A DNA stretch of 64,000 nt from Brucella anthropi_A (GCF_046630315.1 NZ_LQBD01000013.1:186001-250000); one strand, 5' to 3'. Positions 36,757 through 46,424 are shown, counted from the stretch's first letter. A program made the numbers and translations. The notes: generated from the sequence alone by a model not told the origin.

Positions 36757-36963
36757 TCATCCGTCGTCCTCACTTTGAAGCGCCTCCCGAGCTTCAATGA
36801 GAGCAATCTCGATCATATAGGCCAGCACCGTATATTTCTTGCTTTTTGCCATCAGGCCAAGCTGCTCGAGCATATGTGCAATGTATGTTACCGTCTCCAG
36901 GCGCGTGGCAGTTTCCACGTCCTCTCCGTCTTCCATATCCGGAAAGCCCGCCGTATCGTCCAT
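36757..36963 (-). CDS. Small helical protein, unknown
   Basis: The 68-residue product is acidic at both ends. The centre is a helix-rich segment (ETVTYIAHMLEQLGLMAKSKKYTVLAYMIEIALIEA). I recall similar short proteins next to dprA/topA in other rhizobiales but no assigned function. The stop is 6 bases from the dprA stop (convergent). No membrane segment or signal peptide is visible. Confidence 0.65.
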   Translation of the reverse strand: MDDTAGFPDMEDGEDVETATRLETVTYIAHMLEQLGLMAKSKKYTVLAYMIEIALIEAREALQSEDDG

Positions 36964-37172
36964 ACCTATCTCCCCCGAGAGATAAATTGATCTCTTCCTA
37001 TCTCATGCTACTATTGGTTTCATTACCATTAACAGCAATTGTAAGTTGTATTTCGCGATTTTTATCGTCCTGCTCTTGACCAAACGCTGCCTGCTGTTCA
37101 TGTGAAGGCAACATATTTCACGCGGAGAGGAGGTATTTTATCTCCATGGGGCGCGAATCTAGGCTGCTTTAA

Positions 37173-39815
37173 ATGAACGTCGTCGTTGTCGAATCGCCTG
37201 CCAAGGCCAAAACCATCAATAAATATCTGGGCTCGAACTATAAGGTTCTGGCCTCGTTCGGTCATGTGCGAGATCTGCCAGCCAAGGATGGCTCGGTCCG
37301 CCCTGATGAAGACTTTGCAATGTCGTGGGAGGTGGACAGCAATTCCTCCAAGCGCCTTGCCGATATCGTCAAGGCGCTGAAAGACAGCGACGGCCTCATT
37401 CTCGCAACCGACCCGGATCGCGAAGGTGAGGCCATTTCCTGGCACGTGCTTGAAGTGCTCAATCAGAAAAAGGCGCTCAAGGGCAAGACGGTCAAGCGTG
37501 TGGCATTCAATGCCATCACCAAGAAGGCTGTTCTGGACGCCATCGCCAATCCACGCGATATCGATGAACCGCTGGTCGATGCTTACCTGGCGCGCCGCGC
37601 GCTGGACTATCTCGTCGGCTTCACGCTTTCGCCCGTTCTATGGCGCAAGCTGCCCGGCGCGCGCTCGGCGGGGCGTGTCCAATCGGTGGCGCTGCGTCTC
37701 GTCGCGGATCGCGAATCCGAGATCGAGCGCTTTATTCGCGAGGAATACTGGAATATCGCGGCATTGTTGAAGACGCCGCGCAATGACAGTTTTACAGCCC
37801 GTCTGACTGTCGTTGACGGCAAGAAGCTTGGCAAGCTCGACATCAAGAATGGTGAACAGGCAACAGCCATTCGCACCATGCTGGAAGGCGCCAGCTTCAA
37901 GGCGCTTTCTGTCGAAGCAAAGCCGACCAAGCGCAATCCGGGACCGCCATTCACCACGTCGACCCTGCAACAGGCGGCGTCGGGCCAGCTTGGTTTTTCC
38001 GCATCGCGGACCATGCAGGTGGCGCAGCGCCTTTATGAAGGCGTCGATATTGGCGGCGAGACGGCCGGCTTGATTACCTATATGCGTACCGACGGTGTGC
38101 AGATGGCGCCCGAGGCCATCAATGCAGCCCGTGACGCCATCGGCAAAAGCTTCGGCGCACAATATGTGCCGGAAAAGCCGCGTTATTATTCCAGCAAGGC
38201 CAAGAACGCGCAGGAAGCACACGAGGCCATCCGCCCGACGGATTTCTCGCGCCATCCAAAAGATGTGCGCCGCTATCTCGATGACGACCAGGCGCGGCTC
38301 TATGAACTGATCTGGAAGCGCGCCATTGCCAGCCAGATGCAGGCGGCTGACATCGAACGCACCACCGTCGACATTGAGGCGGTCAATGGCGCGCGTTCGG
38401 CCATGCTGCGTGCCAACGGCTCCGTCACGAAGTTCGATGGCTTCCTCGCCGCCTATATGGATCACCGCGAGGAAGAGGACGACGATGAGGACAGTGCAAA
38501 GCTGCCGGAAATCCGCTCCGGTGAAGCCCTGGCGCGCGAGAAAATCGATGCGACCCAGCATTCGACCGAACCGCCGCCGCGCTATTCGGAAGCTTCACTC
38601 ATCAAGAAGATGGAAGAACTCGGCATCGGTCGTCCCTCGACCTATGCCGCAACGCTCGCCACGCTTCGCGACCGTGAATATATCACCATCGACAAGCGCA
38701 AGCTTATTCCAGAGCCGAAAGGCCGCCTGGTCACGGCTTTCCTCGAAAGTTTCTTCGAGCGCTATGTGGAATATGATTTCACAGCCGATCTTGAAGAAAA
38801 GCTCGACCTTATTTCGGACGGCAAGCTTTCGTGGAAAGATGTTCTGCGTGATTTCTGGCGCGACTTCTCCGGTTCGGTCGATGACATCAAGGAACTGCGC
38901 GTCACCAATGTCCTCGATGCCCTGAACGAGGAACTGGCGCCGCTGGTCTTTCCGGCTCGGGAAGATGGCAGCGATCCACGTTCATGCCCCACTTGCGGCA
39001 CCGGCACGCTCTCGCTGAAGCTTGGCAAATACGGCGCATTCGTCGGCTGCTCCAACTATCCGGAGTGCAAATATACGCGCCAGCTGGGCGGCGACGTCAA
39101 TGGTGAAGCCGCAGCGGCAGACGAGCCCAAATCGCTTGGCAAGGACCCGTTCACCGGCGAGGAAATCACCGCGCGGACCGGTCGTTTCGGCCCCTATGTC
39201 CAGCGCGGCGAAGGCAAGGAAGCAAAGCGCGCCAGCCTGCCAAAAGGCTGGACCGTCGACGCGCTCGACCATGAGAAAGCCGTTGCCCTTCTGTCCCTGC
39301 CGCGTGACATCGGCCAGCATCCTGAAACCGGCAAGATGATTTCCGCCGGTATTGGACGCTATGGCCCTTATGTCAGCCATGACGGCACTTTCGCCAATCT
39401 TGAGAATGCCGAAGAAGTGTTCTCCGTCGGCCTCAACCGCGCCGTGTCCGTTCTGGCCGACAAACAGTCGAAGGGCGGTCGCGGGCGTTCCACACCGGCG
39501 GCGCTGGCAACGCTGGGCGACCACCCTGATGGCGGGGCGATTACCGTCCGCGACGGCCGCTACGGGCCTTATGTCAATTGGGGCAAGGTCAATGCGACCT
39601 TGCCTAAGGGCAAGGACCCTGCAACTGTCACGCTGGAAGAGGCATTGCAGCTGGTCACAGAAAAGGCCGGATCTTCCAAGAGCAAGAAAGCCCCTGCGCG
39701 CAAGGCTTCGGCCAGCACTGAAAAGAAGGCTGCTGCAAAGAAGCCAGCGGCCAAGAAGGCGCCAGCAAAAGCCAAGTCGACAGCCAAATCCAAGGCCGAG
39801 GCGGTAGAGGAGTAA
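37173..39815 (+). CDS. topA: DNA topoisomerase I
   Basis: The 880-residue type IA topoisomerase relaxes negative supercoils. The TOPRIM domain begins VVVESPAKAKTINKYLG with DPDREGEAISWH. The active-site tyrosine is in ITYMRTDG. One tetracysteine zinc ribbon (CPTCGTGTLSL..GCSNYPECKY) is followed by several topo I repeat modules (RTGRFGPYVQ, GIGRYGPYVSH, RDGRYGPYVNW). A Lys/Ala-rich tail of about 55 residues ends the protein. It is the first gene of a tight plus-strand run topA-rnr-DUF983-NUDIX-MFS. Confidence 0.97.
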   Translation: MNVVVVESPAKAKTINKYLGSNYKVLASFGHVRDLPAKDGSVRPDEDFAMSWEVDSNSSKRLADIVKALKDSDGLILATDPDREGEAISWHVLEVLNQKKALKGKTVKRVAFNAITKKAVLDAIANPRDIDEPLVDAYLARRALDYLVGFTLSPVLWRKLPGARSAGRVQSVALRLVADRESEIERFIREEYWNIAALLKTPRNDSFTARLTVVDGKKLGKLDIKNGEQATAIRTMLEGASFKALSVEAKPTKRNPGPPFTTSTLQQAASGQLGFSASRTMQVAQRLYEGVDIGGETAGLITYMRTDGVQMAPEAINAARDAIGKSFGAQYVPEKPRYYSSKAKNAQEAHEAIRPTDFSRHPKDVRRYLDDDQARLYELIWKRAIASQMQAADIERTTVDIEAVNGARSAMLRANGSVTKFDGFLAAYMDHREEEDDDEDSAKLPEIRSGEALAREKIDATQHSTEPPPRYSEASLIKKMEELGIGRPSTYAATLATLRDREYITIDKRKLIPEPKGRLVTAFLESFFERYVEYDFTADLEEKLDLISDGKLSWKDVLRDFWRDFSGSVDDIKELRVTNVLDALNEELAPLVFPAREDGSDPRSCPTCGTGTLSLKLGKYGAFVGCSNYPECKYTRQLGGDVNGEAAAADEPKSLGKDPFTGEEITARTGRFGPYVQRGEGKEAKRASLPKGWTVDALDHEKAVALLSLPRDIGQHPETGKMISAGIGRYGPYVSHDGTFANLENAEEVFSVGLNRAVSVLADKQSKGGRGRSTPAALATLGDHPDGGAITVRDGRYGPYVNWGKVNATLPKGKDPATVTLEEALQLVTEKAGSSKSKKAPARKASASTEKKAAAKKPAAKKAPAKAKSTAKSKAEAVEE

Positions 39816-39818
39816 CAA

Positions 39819-42170
39819 TTGGCACGCCGTTTTTCCAAATCCGATACCGGTCGGTCCGCGCGGACCGAGCGGCGTGCAGCCAAAGCCCAATCGCAGGATA
39901 CCGCAGCCTTCTTGCCGACGCGCGAAGAGGTCCTCAAATATATTGAGGAGAATCCTGATCGCGCAGGCAAGCGTGAACTGGCGAAAGCTTTCAATATCAA
40001 GGGCGATGCGCGGGTCTATCTGAAAGACCTCCTGCGTGAACTCGCCGACGAAGGGCTGGTTGAAAAACGCGCCCGCAAACTATCGCGCCCCGGCGCCCTC
40101 CCTGCTGTCACCGTGCTTGATATTACCGGGCGCGACGAAGATGGCGGTTTGCTGGCGCGCCCGTCGGAATGGGATGAAGCCAATTATGGCAAGCCGCCCG
40201 TCGTCCTGATCCGCCGCACCCGGCTGAACAAGGCCTCCGAAGGCGGTCCGGCTGTCGGCGTCGGCGACCGTGTTCTGGCAAAAATTTTCCGCAATGAAGA
40301 TCGCGACGGCGCAGACTATACCGCCCGCGTGATGAAGCGTCTCGAACATCGCACGAATGCGGTGCTTGGCATTGTACGCAAGCTTGGAAATGGCGAATGG
40401 CGTCTGGACCCGGTGAACCGGAAGCAGCCGGAAGTTCAGCTTGATCCGGCACAGCTTGAAAATGCCGAGGCTGGCGATCTTGTCGAAGTGGACCTCATTT
40501 CCTCTCGGCGTCAGGGATTGCCGCGCGGCAAGGTGCGACAGGTGGTCGGATCGATCGACAGCGAAAAAGCCCTGTCGATGATTGCCATTCACGAACATGA
40601 GATTCCGCATGTTTTTCCGGCTGAGGCACTCAGCGAGGCCGAAGCCGCGCAAGCCGCGACGATGGAAGGCCGCGAAGACTGGCGCGATGTTCCGCTTCTA
40701 ACCATCGATCCGGCCGACGCCAAGGATCATGACGATGCGGTCTATGCCGAGCCGGACAAGGACCCCGAAAATCCGGGCGGCCAGATTGTCATCGTGGCGA
40801 TAGCGGATGTCGCGGCCTATGTCCGCCCTGATTCAGCACTTGATCGCGAAGCGCAGAAGCGCGGCAATTCGGTCTATTTCCCGGATCGGGTCGTGCCTAT
40901 GCTTCCCGAGCGGATTTCAAACAATCTTTGTTCGCTGCGCGAGCTGGAAGATCGCCCCGCCCTTGCCGTCCGCATGGTTTTTGCTGCCGACGGACGCAAG
41001 AAGTCGCACAAATTTCATCGCATCATGATGAAATCGGCGGCAAAACTCAGCTATTCGCAGGCACAGGCTGCCATTGACGGCGCGCCGGACGAAAAGACCG
41101 CGCCCATTCTCGACAGTATCCTGAAGCCGCTTTGGAACGCCTATGCCGTGTTGAAGCGGGGCCGCGATGCCCGCGAACCGCTGGAACTCGACCTGCCGGA
41201 AAAGAAAATCCTGCTCACGCCCGATGGCAAGGTGGACAAGGTCATCGTCCCCGAACGGCTCGATGCCCACAAGCTCATCGAAGAATTCATGATTCAGGCC
41301 AATGTGGCCGCTGCCGAAACACTGGAAACGCGCCACCAGCCGCTCATTTTCCGCATTCACGATGCGCCAGCGCTTGCCAAGCAGGAAACCCTGCGTGAAT
41401 TCCTGCGCACGCTTGATTTGAACCTTGCCAAGGGCGCTGAACTGCAGCCGGCACAATTCAACCGGATTCTCGAAGCCGTGGAAGGCTCCGATCACCAGGA
41501 ACTGGTCAATCAGGTCGTGCTGCGCACGCAGAGCCAGGCCGAATACAGCCCCGATAATATCGGTCATTTCGGCCTGCATTTGCGTCGCTATGCACATTTT
41601 ACCTCGCCAATCCGCCGTTACGCCGATCTCATCGTTCACCGTGCTCTGATAAAGGCCCTCAACCTCGGAAAGGACGGCCTGACCACGGAGGAGGAAGCGC
41701 ATCTTGAGGAAATCTCCGCGCTGATTTCCTCCACCGAGCGTCGCGCCATGCTGGCCGAGCGTGAAACCGTGGACCGGCTCATCGCACATTTCCTCGCCGC
41801 GCATCTGGGCGACGAATATGAGGGGCGCGTTACGGGCGTCACGCGGGCAGGCCTTTTCGTGAATCTTGCGACATATGGCGCGGATGGGCTGGTGCCCATT
41901 TCAACTTTGGGTCATGAATACTATTTATATGACGAAGCGAACCACGCGATTGCCGGGGAACGGAGCGGCAAAGGCTTCCGGCTTGGTGATACGGTGACGG
42001 TTCGGCTCGTGGAAGCGCTCCCCGTTGCGGGTGCGCTTCGTTTTGAGATGGTTTCGGAACCGCATCCCTTGCCCATGTCGACCCGTTCGCATCACAAGGC
42101 AACGCGGACGATGCGGGGACGAAGGGGTAAACCGGCGGGTATTCCGCGTCAGAAGAGAAGAGGTCGCTGA
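39819..42170 (+). CDS. rnr: Ribonuclease R
   Basis: The 783-residue 3'-5' exoribonuclease degrades structured RNA. An N-terminal winged helix and cold-shock domains precede the RNB catalytic domain, which carries TIDPADAKDHDDAVYAE (metal-binding aspartates near residue 300) and HFGLHLRRYAHFTSPIRRYADL. A C-terminal S1 domain (YEGRVTGVTRAGLFVNL) and a basic tail follow. The TTG at 39819 is supported by AGAGGAG 6 bases upstream. It begins 3 bases after the topA stop and overlaps the next gene by one base. Confidence 0.96.
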   Translation: MARRFSKSDTGRSARTERRAAKAQSQDTAAFLPTREEVLKYIEENPDRAGKRELAKAFNIKGDARVYLKDLLRELADEGLVEKRARKLSRPGALPAVTVLDITGRDEDGGLLARPSEWDEANYGKPPVVLIRRTRLNKASEGGPAVGVGDRVLAKIFRNEDRDGADYTARVMKRLEHRTNAVLGIVRKLGNGEWRLDPVNRKQPEVQLDPAQLENAEAGDLVEVDLISSRRQGLPRGKVRQVVGSIDSEKALSMIAIHEHEIPHVFPAEALSEAEAAQAATMEGREDWRDVPLLTIDPADAKDHDDAVYAEPDKDPENPGGQIVIVAIADVAAYVRPDSALDREAQKRGNSVYFPDRVVPMLPERISNNLCSLRELEDRPALAVRMVFAADGRKKSHKFHRIMMKSAAKLSYSQAQAAIDGAPDEKTAPILDSILKPLWNAYAVLKRGRDAREPLELDLPEKKILLTPDGKVDKVIVPERLDAHKLIEEFMIQANVAAAETLETRHQPLIFRIHDAPALAKQETLREFLRTLDLNLAKGAELQPAQFNRILEAVEGSDHQELVNQVVLRTQSQAEYSPDNIGHFGLHLRRYAHFTSPIRRYADLIVHRALIKALNLGKDGLTTEEEAHLEEISALISSTERRAMLAERETVDRLIAHFLAAHLGDEYEGRVTGVTRAGLFVNLATYGADGLVPISTLGHEYYLYDEANHAIAGERSGKGFRLGDTVTVRLVEALPVAGALRFEMVSEPHPLPMSTRSHHKATRTMRGRRGKPAGIPRQKRRGR

Positions 42171-42631
42171 TGAGCACGCTTGAGGCCAATTCCGCGCAGA
42201 ATGTGCAGATTTTCGGTGGCGAAAATCCGAAAGCCGCCCACCCCAAGCGCGCTTTGGGTGAAGCCGTGTGGCGTGGCTTTCGCGGGCGCTGCCCGCATTG
42301 CGGCGAGGGAAAGCTGTTCCGGGCGTTTGTGAAGCCGGTGGCGCAATGTTCCGTTTGCGGAGAAGACTATACAGAACAGCGTGCCGACGATCTTCCCGCC
42401 TATCTTACCATTTTGGTCGTGGGACACGTGGTCGTTGGCGCCTTCATGGGCGTGGAGGCAACGACCAATCTGCCCCTGTGGGCGCATATGGCCATCTGGG
42501 GCCCTTTGACCGTGATCTTGTCCCTGCTCCTCCTGCAACCGCTAAAGGGTGCTACGATCGGCCTGCAATGGGCGCTTTACATGCATGGCTTCGGGGGCAA
42601 GGGCGAAGGTGAATATGGCGACGTGACCTGA
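42170..42631 (+). CDS. DUF983 membrane protein
   Basis: The 153-residue product starts with a soluble segment carrying two CxxC pairs (GRCPHCGEGKLF and CSVCGEDY), likely a zinc ribbon. Two membrane helices follow (YLTILVVGHVVVGAFMG and AIWGPLTVILSLLLLQPL). This is the DUF983 family, common after rnr in alphaproteobacteria and sometimes linked to cytochrome oxidase assembly; the function is unproven. The ATG shares a base with the rnr stop. Confidence 0.85.
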   Translation: MSTLEANSAQNVQIFGGENPKAAHPKRALGEAVWRGFRGRCPHCGEGKLFRAFVKPVAQCSVCGEDYTEQRADDLPAYLTILVVGHVVVGAFMGVEATTNLPLWAHMAIWGPLTVILSLLLLQPLKGATIGLQWALYMHGFGGKGEGEYGDVT

Positions 42632-42639
42632 GGGTCATC

Positions 42640-43380
42640 GTGATTGCCATGAATACGCTTCCATCCTCTCCAGCCAAAGCGGCCAAACCCTTGCGGCCAC
42701 GCGACGCCGCATCCCTGTTGCTTGTCGACAGATCGGGCAGCAAGCCGCGCATTCTCATGGGCAGACGCCATGCCAGCCTTGCCTTCATGCCGGGAAAGTT
42801 CGTGTTTCCTGGCGGACGGGCAGATCCCGTCGACGGCGCTGTCGCCGCAGCAGCCGAATTGAATAACAGCGATGTCGTCAAATTGCTTGCGGGCATGGGG
42901 TCTCGTGCATCGATGCGCCGCGCGCGCGCGCTCGGCCTTTGCGCCATTCGCGAAACCTTCGAAGAAACAGGACTTCGCATCGGGCATTCAGGCTCAACGC
43001 CGGTTCGGCCCCCCCTGCATCGCGACTGGTCGGCATTTTTCGACAATGGCACGGTACCGGCGCTGGACAGTCTGCGTTATTTTGCCCGTGCGGTGACGCC
43101 GCCGGATAATGTCCGCCGTTTCGATACGCGCTTTTTTATCGCATTTCGCGATCACATACCTGAACTTGACCGGCAGCCGCTCGTTCCCAGTGGTGAGTTG
43201 GAGGATCTGGACTGGGTTTCCATCGAACAGATCGATAAACTCGACGTCGCCCATATTACCCAGGCGATCCTGAAGGAAGCCCGTGCGCTGCTGACGGACG
43301 CCGAAGCCGAACTGCCCGCCACCTTGCCGGTGGTGCAATATAGCAAGCGGCATGGCCGCTTTGTCCGCGAAGTGATCTGA
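42640..43380 (+). CDS. NUDIX hydrolase
   Basis: The 246-residue product carries a NUDIX box split by an insertion. The glycine part is in FMPGKFVFPGGRADP near residue 50, and the REXXEE part is in LCAIRETFEETGLRIG near residue 105. The insertion of about 40 residues (VDGAVAAAAELNNSDVVKLLAGM...) resembles the NUDT19/RppH-distant group. The substrate is unknown; CoA or nucleotide pyrophosphates are possible. A GTG start at 42640 with GAGGG 5 bases upstream is chosen over an ATG at 42649. Confidence 0.82.
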   Translation: MIAMNTLPSSPAKAAKPLRPRDAASLLLVDRSGSKPRILMGRRHASLAFMPGKFVFPGGRADPVDGAVAAAAELNNSDVVKLLAGMGSRASMRRARALGLCAIRETFEETGLRIGHSGSTPVRPPLHRDWSAFFDNGTVPALDSLRYFARAVTPPDNVRRFDTRFFIAFRDHIPELDRQPLVPSGELEDLDWVSIEQIDKLDVAHITQAILKEARALLTDAEAELPATLPVVQYSKRHGRFVREVI

Positions 43381-43385
43381 ACCCG

Positions 43386-44597
43386 ATGAATAAAGAAATC
43401 CAACCTGCCGATCTTGTCCCGCAAGAACCAGGCGGCGGGCCGGCACAGGGCCAGATGCACTGGCGTTCGCTGGCTGCGGCCATCGCCACCATCAGCGCGG
43501 TCGGGGCAGCGATCGGCCTGGGCATTCCGCTGTTGAGCGTTCTCCTGGAAAGCCGCGGTCACTCCGCAAGCCTGATCGGTGCCAATACCGCCGTTGCGGG
43601 GCTGGCTTCCATCGTTGCGGCTCCGCTTGCCGCGCCCATCGCCGCACGGCTGGGCGTGGTCAAGGCAATTTTTCTCATGCTCCTGATCGGAAGTGTCGCC
43701 TTTCTCGGCTTTCACTTCTTTCAACCGCTCTGGGCATGGTTTGCGCTGCGCATCGTCCTGCATTTCGCGCTGACAGTGCTTTTCGTTCTGTCCGAATACT
43801 GGATCAATGCCTCTGCGCCGCCTGAAAAACGCGGCCTGGTGCTTGGTATCTACTCGACATCCCTATCGTTGGGTTTTGCCCTCGGCCCCTGGCTGTTTTC
43901 GAAGATCGGAAGCACCGGCGGACTGCCTTTCTATGTAGGCTTCGCAATCATCATGGTTGCCCTCATACCCGTGACAATCGCATGGCGTGACAGTCCCGAC
44001 TTCGAGGAGGGCGAACACGTCCCATTCCTGCCCTTTATCTTCGCCGTCCCAACCGCAACCATGGCCGTCTTCGTTTTCGGCGCCGTCGAAACCGGCGGTT
44101 TTGCCCTCTTTCCGGTCTTCGGTGCGCGTATCGGTTATCCTGAAGCCGATGCGGCCCTGCTGCTGACGATGATCGGGCTTGGCAATGTGCTGATGCAGAT
44201 TCCGCTTGGTATTGTCAGCGATCGTATTTCGGATCGCCGCAAGCTTCTGCTTTTCTGCGCCACCACAGGCCTGATCGGCATGATCGCCCTGCCTTATCTC
44301 ATGCAGCACTGGTATCTCATGGCGGCTATCCTGTTCCTGTGGGGCGGCGTCGTGGCAGGCCTCTACACGATCGGCCTTGCACATCTGGGTTCGGAACTGA
44401 CGGGGCGCGAACTGGCATCAGCCAATGCCGCCTTCGTGTTCTGCTATGCCATCGGCATGCTGGCCGGACCGCAGGCGGTCGGCGTCGGCATGGACATGAT
44501 GGGGCCAAAGGGATTCCCGATGACGCTTGGGGCATTTTTTGCGGCATATGCACTCTTTGCAGCAGGAAGGCTGCTTTTGCGGAAGAAGCGGGCTTGA
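43386..44597 (+). CDS. MFS transporter
   Basis: The 403-residue product has twelve predicted membrane helices in two halves. The MFS loop sequence GIVSDRISDRRKLLL lies between the seventh and eighth helices region, with SEYWINASAPPEKRGLVLGIYSTSLSLGFALGPWL around helices 4-5. The look is of the YcaD-like group. The substrate is not predictable. It is the last gene of the topA run, and its stop overlaps a possible promoter for rpmG. Confidence 0.87.
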   Translation: MNKEIQPADLVPQEPGGGPAQGQMHWRSLAAAIATISAVGAAIGLGIPLLSVLLESRGHSASLIGANTAVAGLASIVAAPLAAPIAARLGVVKAIFLMLLIGSVAFLGFHFFQPLWAWFALRIVLHFALTVLFVLSEYWINASAPPEKRGLVLGIYSTSLSLGFALGPWLFSKIGSTGGLPFYVGFAIIMVALIPVTIAWRDSPDFEEGEHVPFLPFIFAVPTATMAVFVFGAVETGGFALFPVFGARIGYPEADAALLLTMIGLGNVLMQIPLGIVSDRISDRRKLLLFCATTGLIGMIALPYLMQHWYLMAAILFLWGGVVAGLYTIGLAHLGSELTGRELASANAAFVFCYAIGMLAGPQAVGVGMDMMGPKGFPMTLGAFFAAYALFAAGRLLLRKKRA

Positions 44598-44621
44598 CTT
44601 TTCGCTGCCAATACGTAGTGT
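44594..44621 (+). promoter_or_regulatory. Possible promoter for rpmG
   Basis: TTGACT and TAGTGT are spaced by 16 bases. The -35 element overlaps the MFS stop codon. This would place the palindromic repeat at 44681-44728 inside the rpmG leader. The -10 match is modest. Confidence 0.3.
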
Positions 44622-44680
44622 CGCGCCAAATTTCCGCTGCCGGATGAGATTGCCGGAATCGCTGGAGGTTTCCATCCATT

Positions 44681-44728
44681 GAGCATGATCCCGAAGATTG
44701 GGAACCGATTTTCGGTAAGGTCATGCTC
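44681..44728. repeat. 48-bp palindromic intergenic repeat
   Basis: The outer arms GAGCATGA and TCATGCTC are perfect, and the inner arms CCGAA and TTCGG flank a GGGAACCG core. This is the form of a short repeat widely dispersed between genes in Brucella, Ochrobactrum and Mesorhizobium (recalled, not searched). It lies between the MFS gene and rpmG. Confidence 0.75.
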
Positions 44729-44757
44729 CGGCAAAGATACAGAGCAGGTAATTCGAT

Positions 44758-44925
44758 ATGGCCAAGGCTACGACGATCAAGATCAAGCTTTTGTCGACCG
44801 CTGACACCGGCTTCTTCTACGTAACGAAGAAGAACAGCCGCACGATGACGGAAAAGATGACAAAGACCAAGTACGACCCGATTGCGCGCAAGCACGTCGA
44901 GTTCAAGGAAACGAAGATCAAGTAA
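44758..44925 (+). CDS. rpmG: 50S ribosomal protein L33
   Basis: The 55-residue product begins [20 protein letters not shown] and continues [35 protein letters not shown]. This is the alphaproteobacterial L33 without zinc-binding cysteines (C- type). It is too short for common ORF cut-offs but unmistakable. It is a single gene with its own terminator 38 bases after the stop. Confidence 0.97.
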
Positions 44926-44962
44926 TTCGTTTCCGGTCGTCATCGACAAGACGATCGAAATC

Positions 44963-44990
44963 AAAGCCGTCTCGAAAGAGACGGCTTTTT
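44963..44990 (+). terminator. rpmG terminator
   Basis: AAAGCCGTCTC and GAGACGGCTTT form an 11-bp perfect stem with GAAA tetraloop, followed by TTGCTTTC. It also faces the end of pleD 25 bases away. Confidence 0.88.
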
Positions 44991-45014
44991 GCTTTCTATG
45001 CATCATCCCTGCGG

Positions 45015-46400
45015 TCAGGCGGCAGATGAGACGATGCGGTTGCGGCCAGCTTTCTTGGCCTGATGCAGTGCGCTATCCATTCTCGCGAAAAGAGCATCGG
45101 CGCTGTCTCCGGCGAGCCGCAGCCCGGCGATCCCCATGCTCATGGTCAGAGCGACCTTGTGCCTGCCGTTGGCGATCGAAAAAGGGACATCCGACACGGC
45201 AGCCCGGATGCGCTCGGCAACAGCCCGCGCAACGTCCAGATCGCTGTCCGGAAGGACGACGACGAATTCCCCTCCCCCATGACGGCAGATGAGGTCCATC
45301 CCGCGAATGTTCCGGCGCAGGCGTGTCGCAAATTCGCGCAGCACCTCGTCACCTGCATCGTGCCCGTATTGATCGTTGATCCGCTTGAAGTGGTCGAAAT
45401 CGAGCATGATGACGGACAAAGGCCGTCCACGCCCCACGGCCCGTTCCAGAAGCACGGCTATGTGGGTATCGAGATAGCGGCGGTTATGCAGTCCCGTGAG
45501 ACTGTCCGTCACGGTCATGGTGATTGTGCGGTTCAGGCTCTGCCGCAGCAGATCATTATAGCACTTCCGCTTGATCTGGGTGCGCAGACGCGCAAAAAGC
45601 TCCAGCTTCTCAAGCGGGCGCATCAGATAATCATTCACGCCAAGCTCAAGCGCGCGCACCACCAGCCCCCCCTCATCCTCTCGCACGACGAGGATGATCG
45701 GCACCAGCCGCGTGCGTTCGATCGTACGCAGCTGCGAACAAAGACGAAGCGGATCATAATAGGTAAAATTGGCTGATACGACGATGCTGTCATAATCCGT
45801 CTCAATCGCCCGGATCAAGGCCGTATTGGCGTCACTGGCCACATCGACGCGATAGGTCTCTCCCAGAACAAGGCGCAGGCGTGCTGCCGCCAGTTCATCC
45901 TCATCGACAATCAGAATGCGGGCGACCTCATCCTCATTGGCATAAGTCCCGCCCATCTTGCTCGCCAGCAGCGTTTCCACCTCCGTATCGGCAACGGTGC
46001 CGGTTCGCTGAAAAAGCTCGTCAGACACCAGTTTCAGCCGTGCGAGGCTCTTCACACGCGACATAAGCTGAAGATCACTGACGGGCTTCGACAGGAAATC
46101 GTCGGCCCCGGCTTCCAGGCCGCAAATCTTGTCCTGCGGAGCATCAAGCGAAGTAACCATCACAACCGGAATATTGGACGTCCGTGGGTCATCCTTCAAC
46201 CGGCGGCACACTTCAAAACCGTCCATGTCCGGCATCAATATATCGAGGAGCACGACGTCAATCTGCCCCCCCAGACATATCTCTATCGCGTCGCGGCCAT
46301 TATAGGCCGTAACGACCTCATAATATTCCGAGAGCAGCCTTGCCTCGAGGAGCTTTACATTGGAATCCACATCGTCAACGACGAGAATTCGTGCAGTCAT
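45015..46400 (-). CDS. pleD: PleD-type response regulator (REC-REC-GGDEF) with degenerate GGGEF
   Basis: The 461-residue protein is laid out like Caulobacter PleD. REC1 has phosphoacceptor D53 (LLDILMPDMDG). REC2 (about 160-275) has a serine (S209, IVVSANF) where the acceptor should be. The GGDEF domain begins near 297 (TDSLTGLHNRRYL). The inhibitory site RGMD (366-369) is intact, but the active-site motif reads GGGEF (375-379): the third position, normally Asp/Glu and needed for catalysis, is Gly. Metal-binding FDHF is present. It may be inactive or a c-di-GMP receptor. It follows divK with a 24-base gap, so the two are cotranscribed. Confidence 0.92.
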   Translation of the reverse strand: MTARILVVDDVDSNVKLLEARLLSEYYEVVTAYNGRDAIEICLGGQIDVVLLDILMPDMDGFEVCRRLKDDPRTSNIPVVMVTSLDAPQDKICGLEAGADDFLSKPVSDLQLMSRVKSLARLKLVSDELFQRTGTVADTEVETLLASKMGGTYANEDEVARILIVDEDELAAARLRLVLGETYRVDVASDANTALIRAIETDYDSIVVSANFTYYDPLRLCSQLRTIERTRLVPIILVVREDEGGLVVRALELGVNDYLMRPLEKLELFARLRTQIKRKCYNDLLRQSLNRTITMTVTDSLTGLHNRRYLDTHIAVLLERAVGRGRPLSVIMLDFDHFKRINDQYGHDAGDEVLREFATRLRRNIRGMDLICRHGGGEFVVVLPDSDLDVARAVAERIRAAVSDVPFSIANGRHKVALTMSMGIAGLRLAGDSADALFARMDSALHQAKKAGRNRIVSSAA

Positions 46401-46424
46401 GATGCTCCTCGTTCCAATTTCCGC

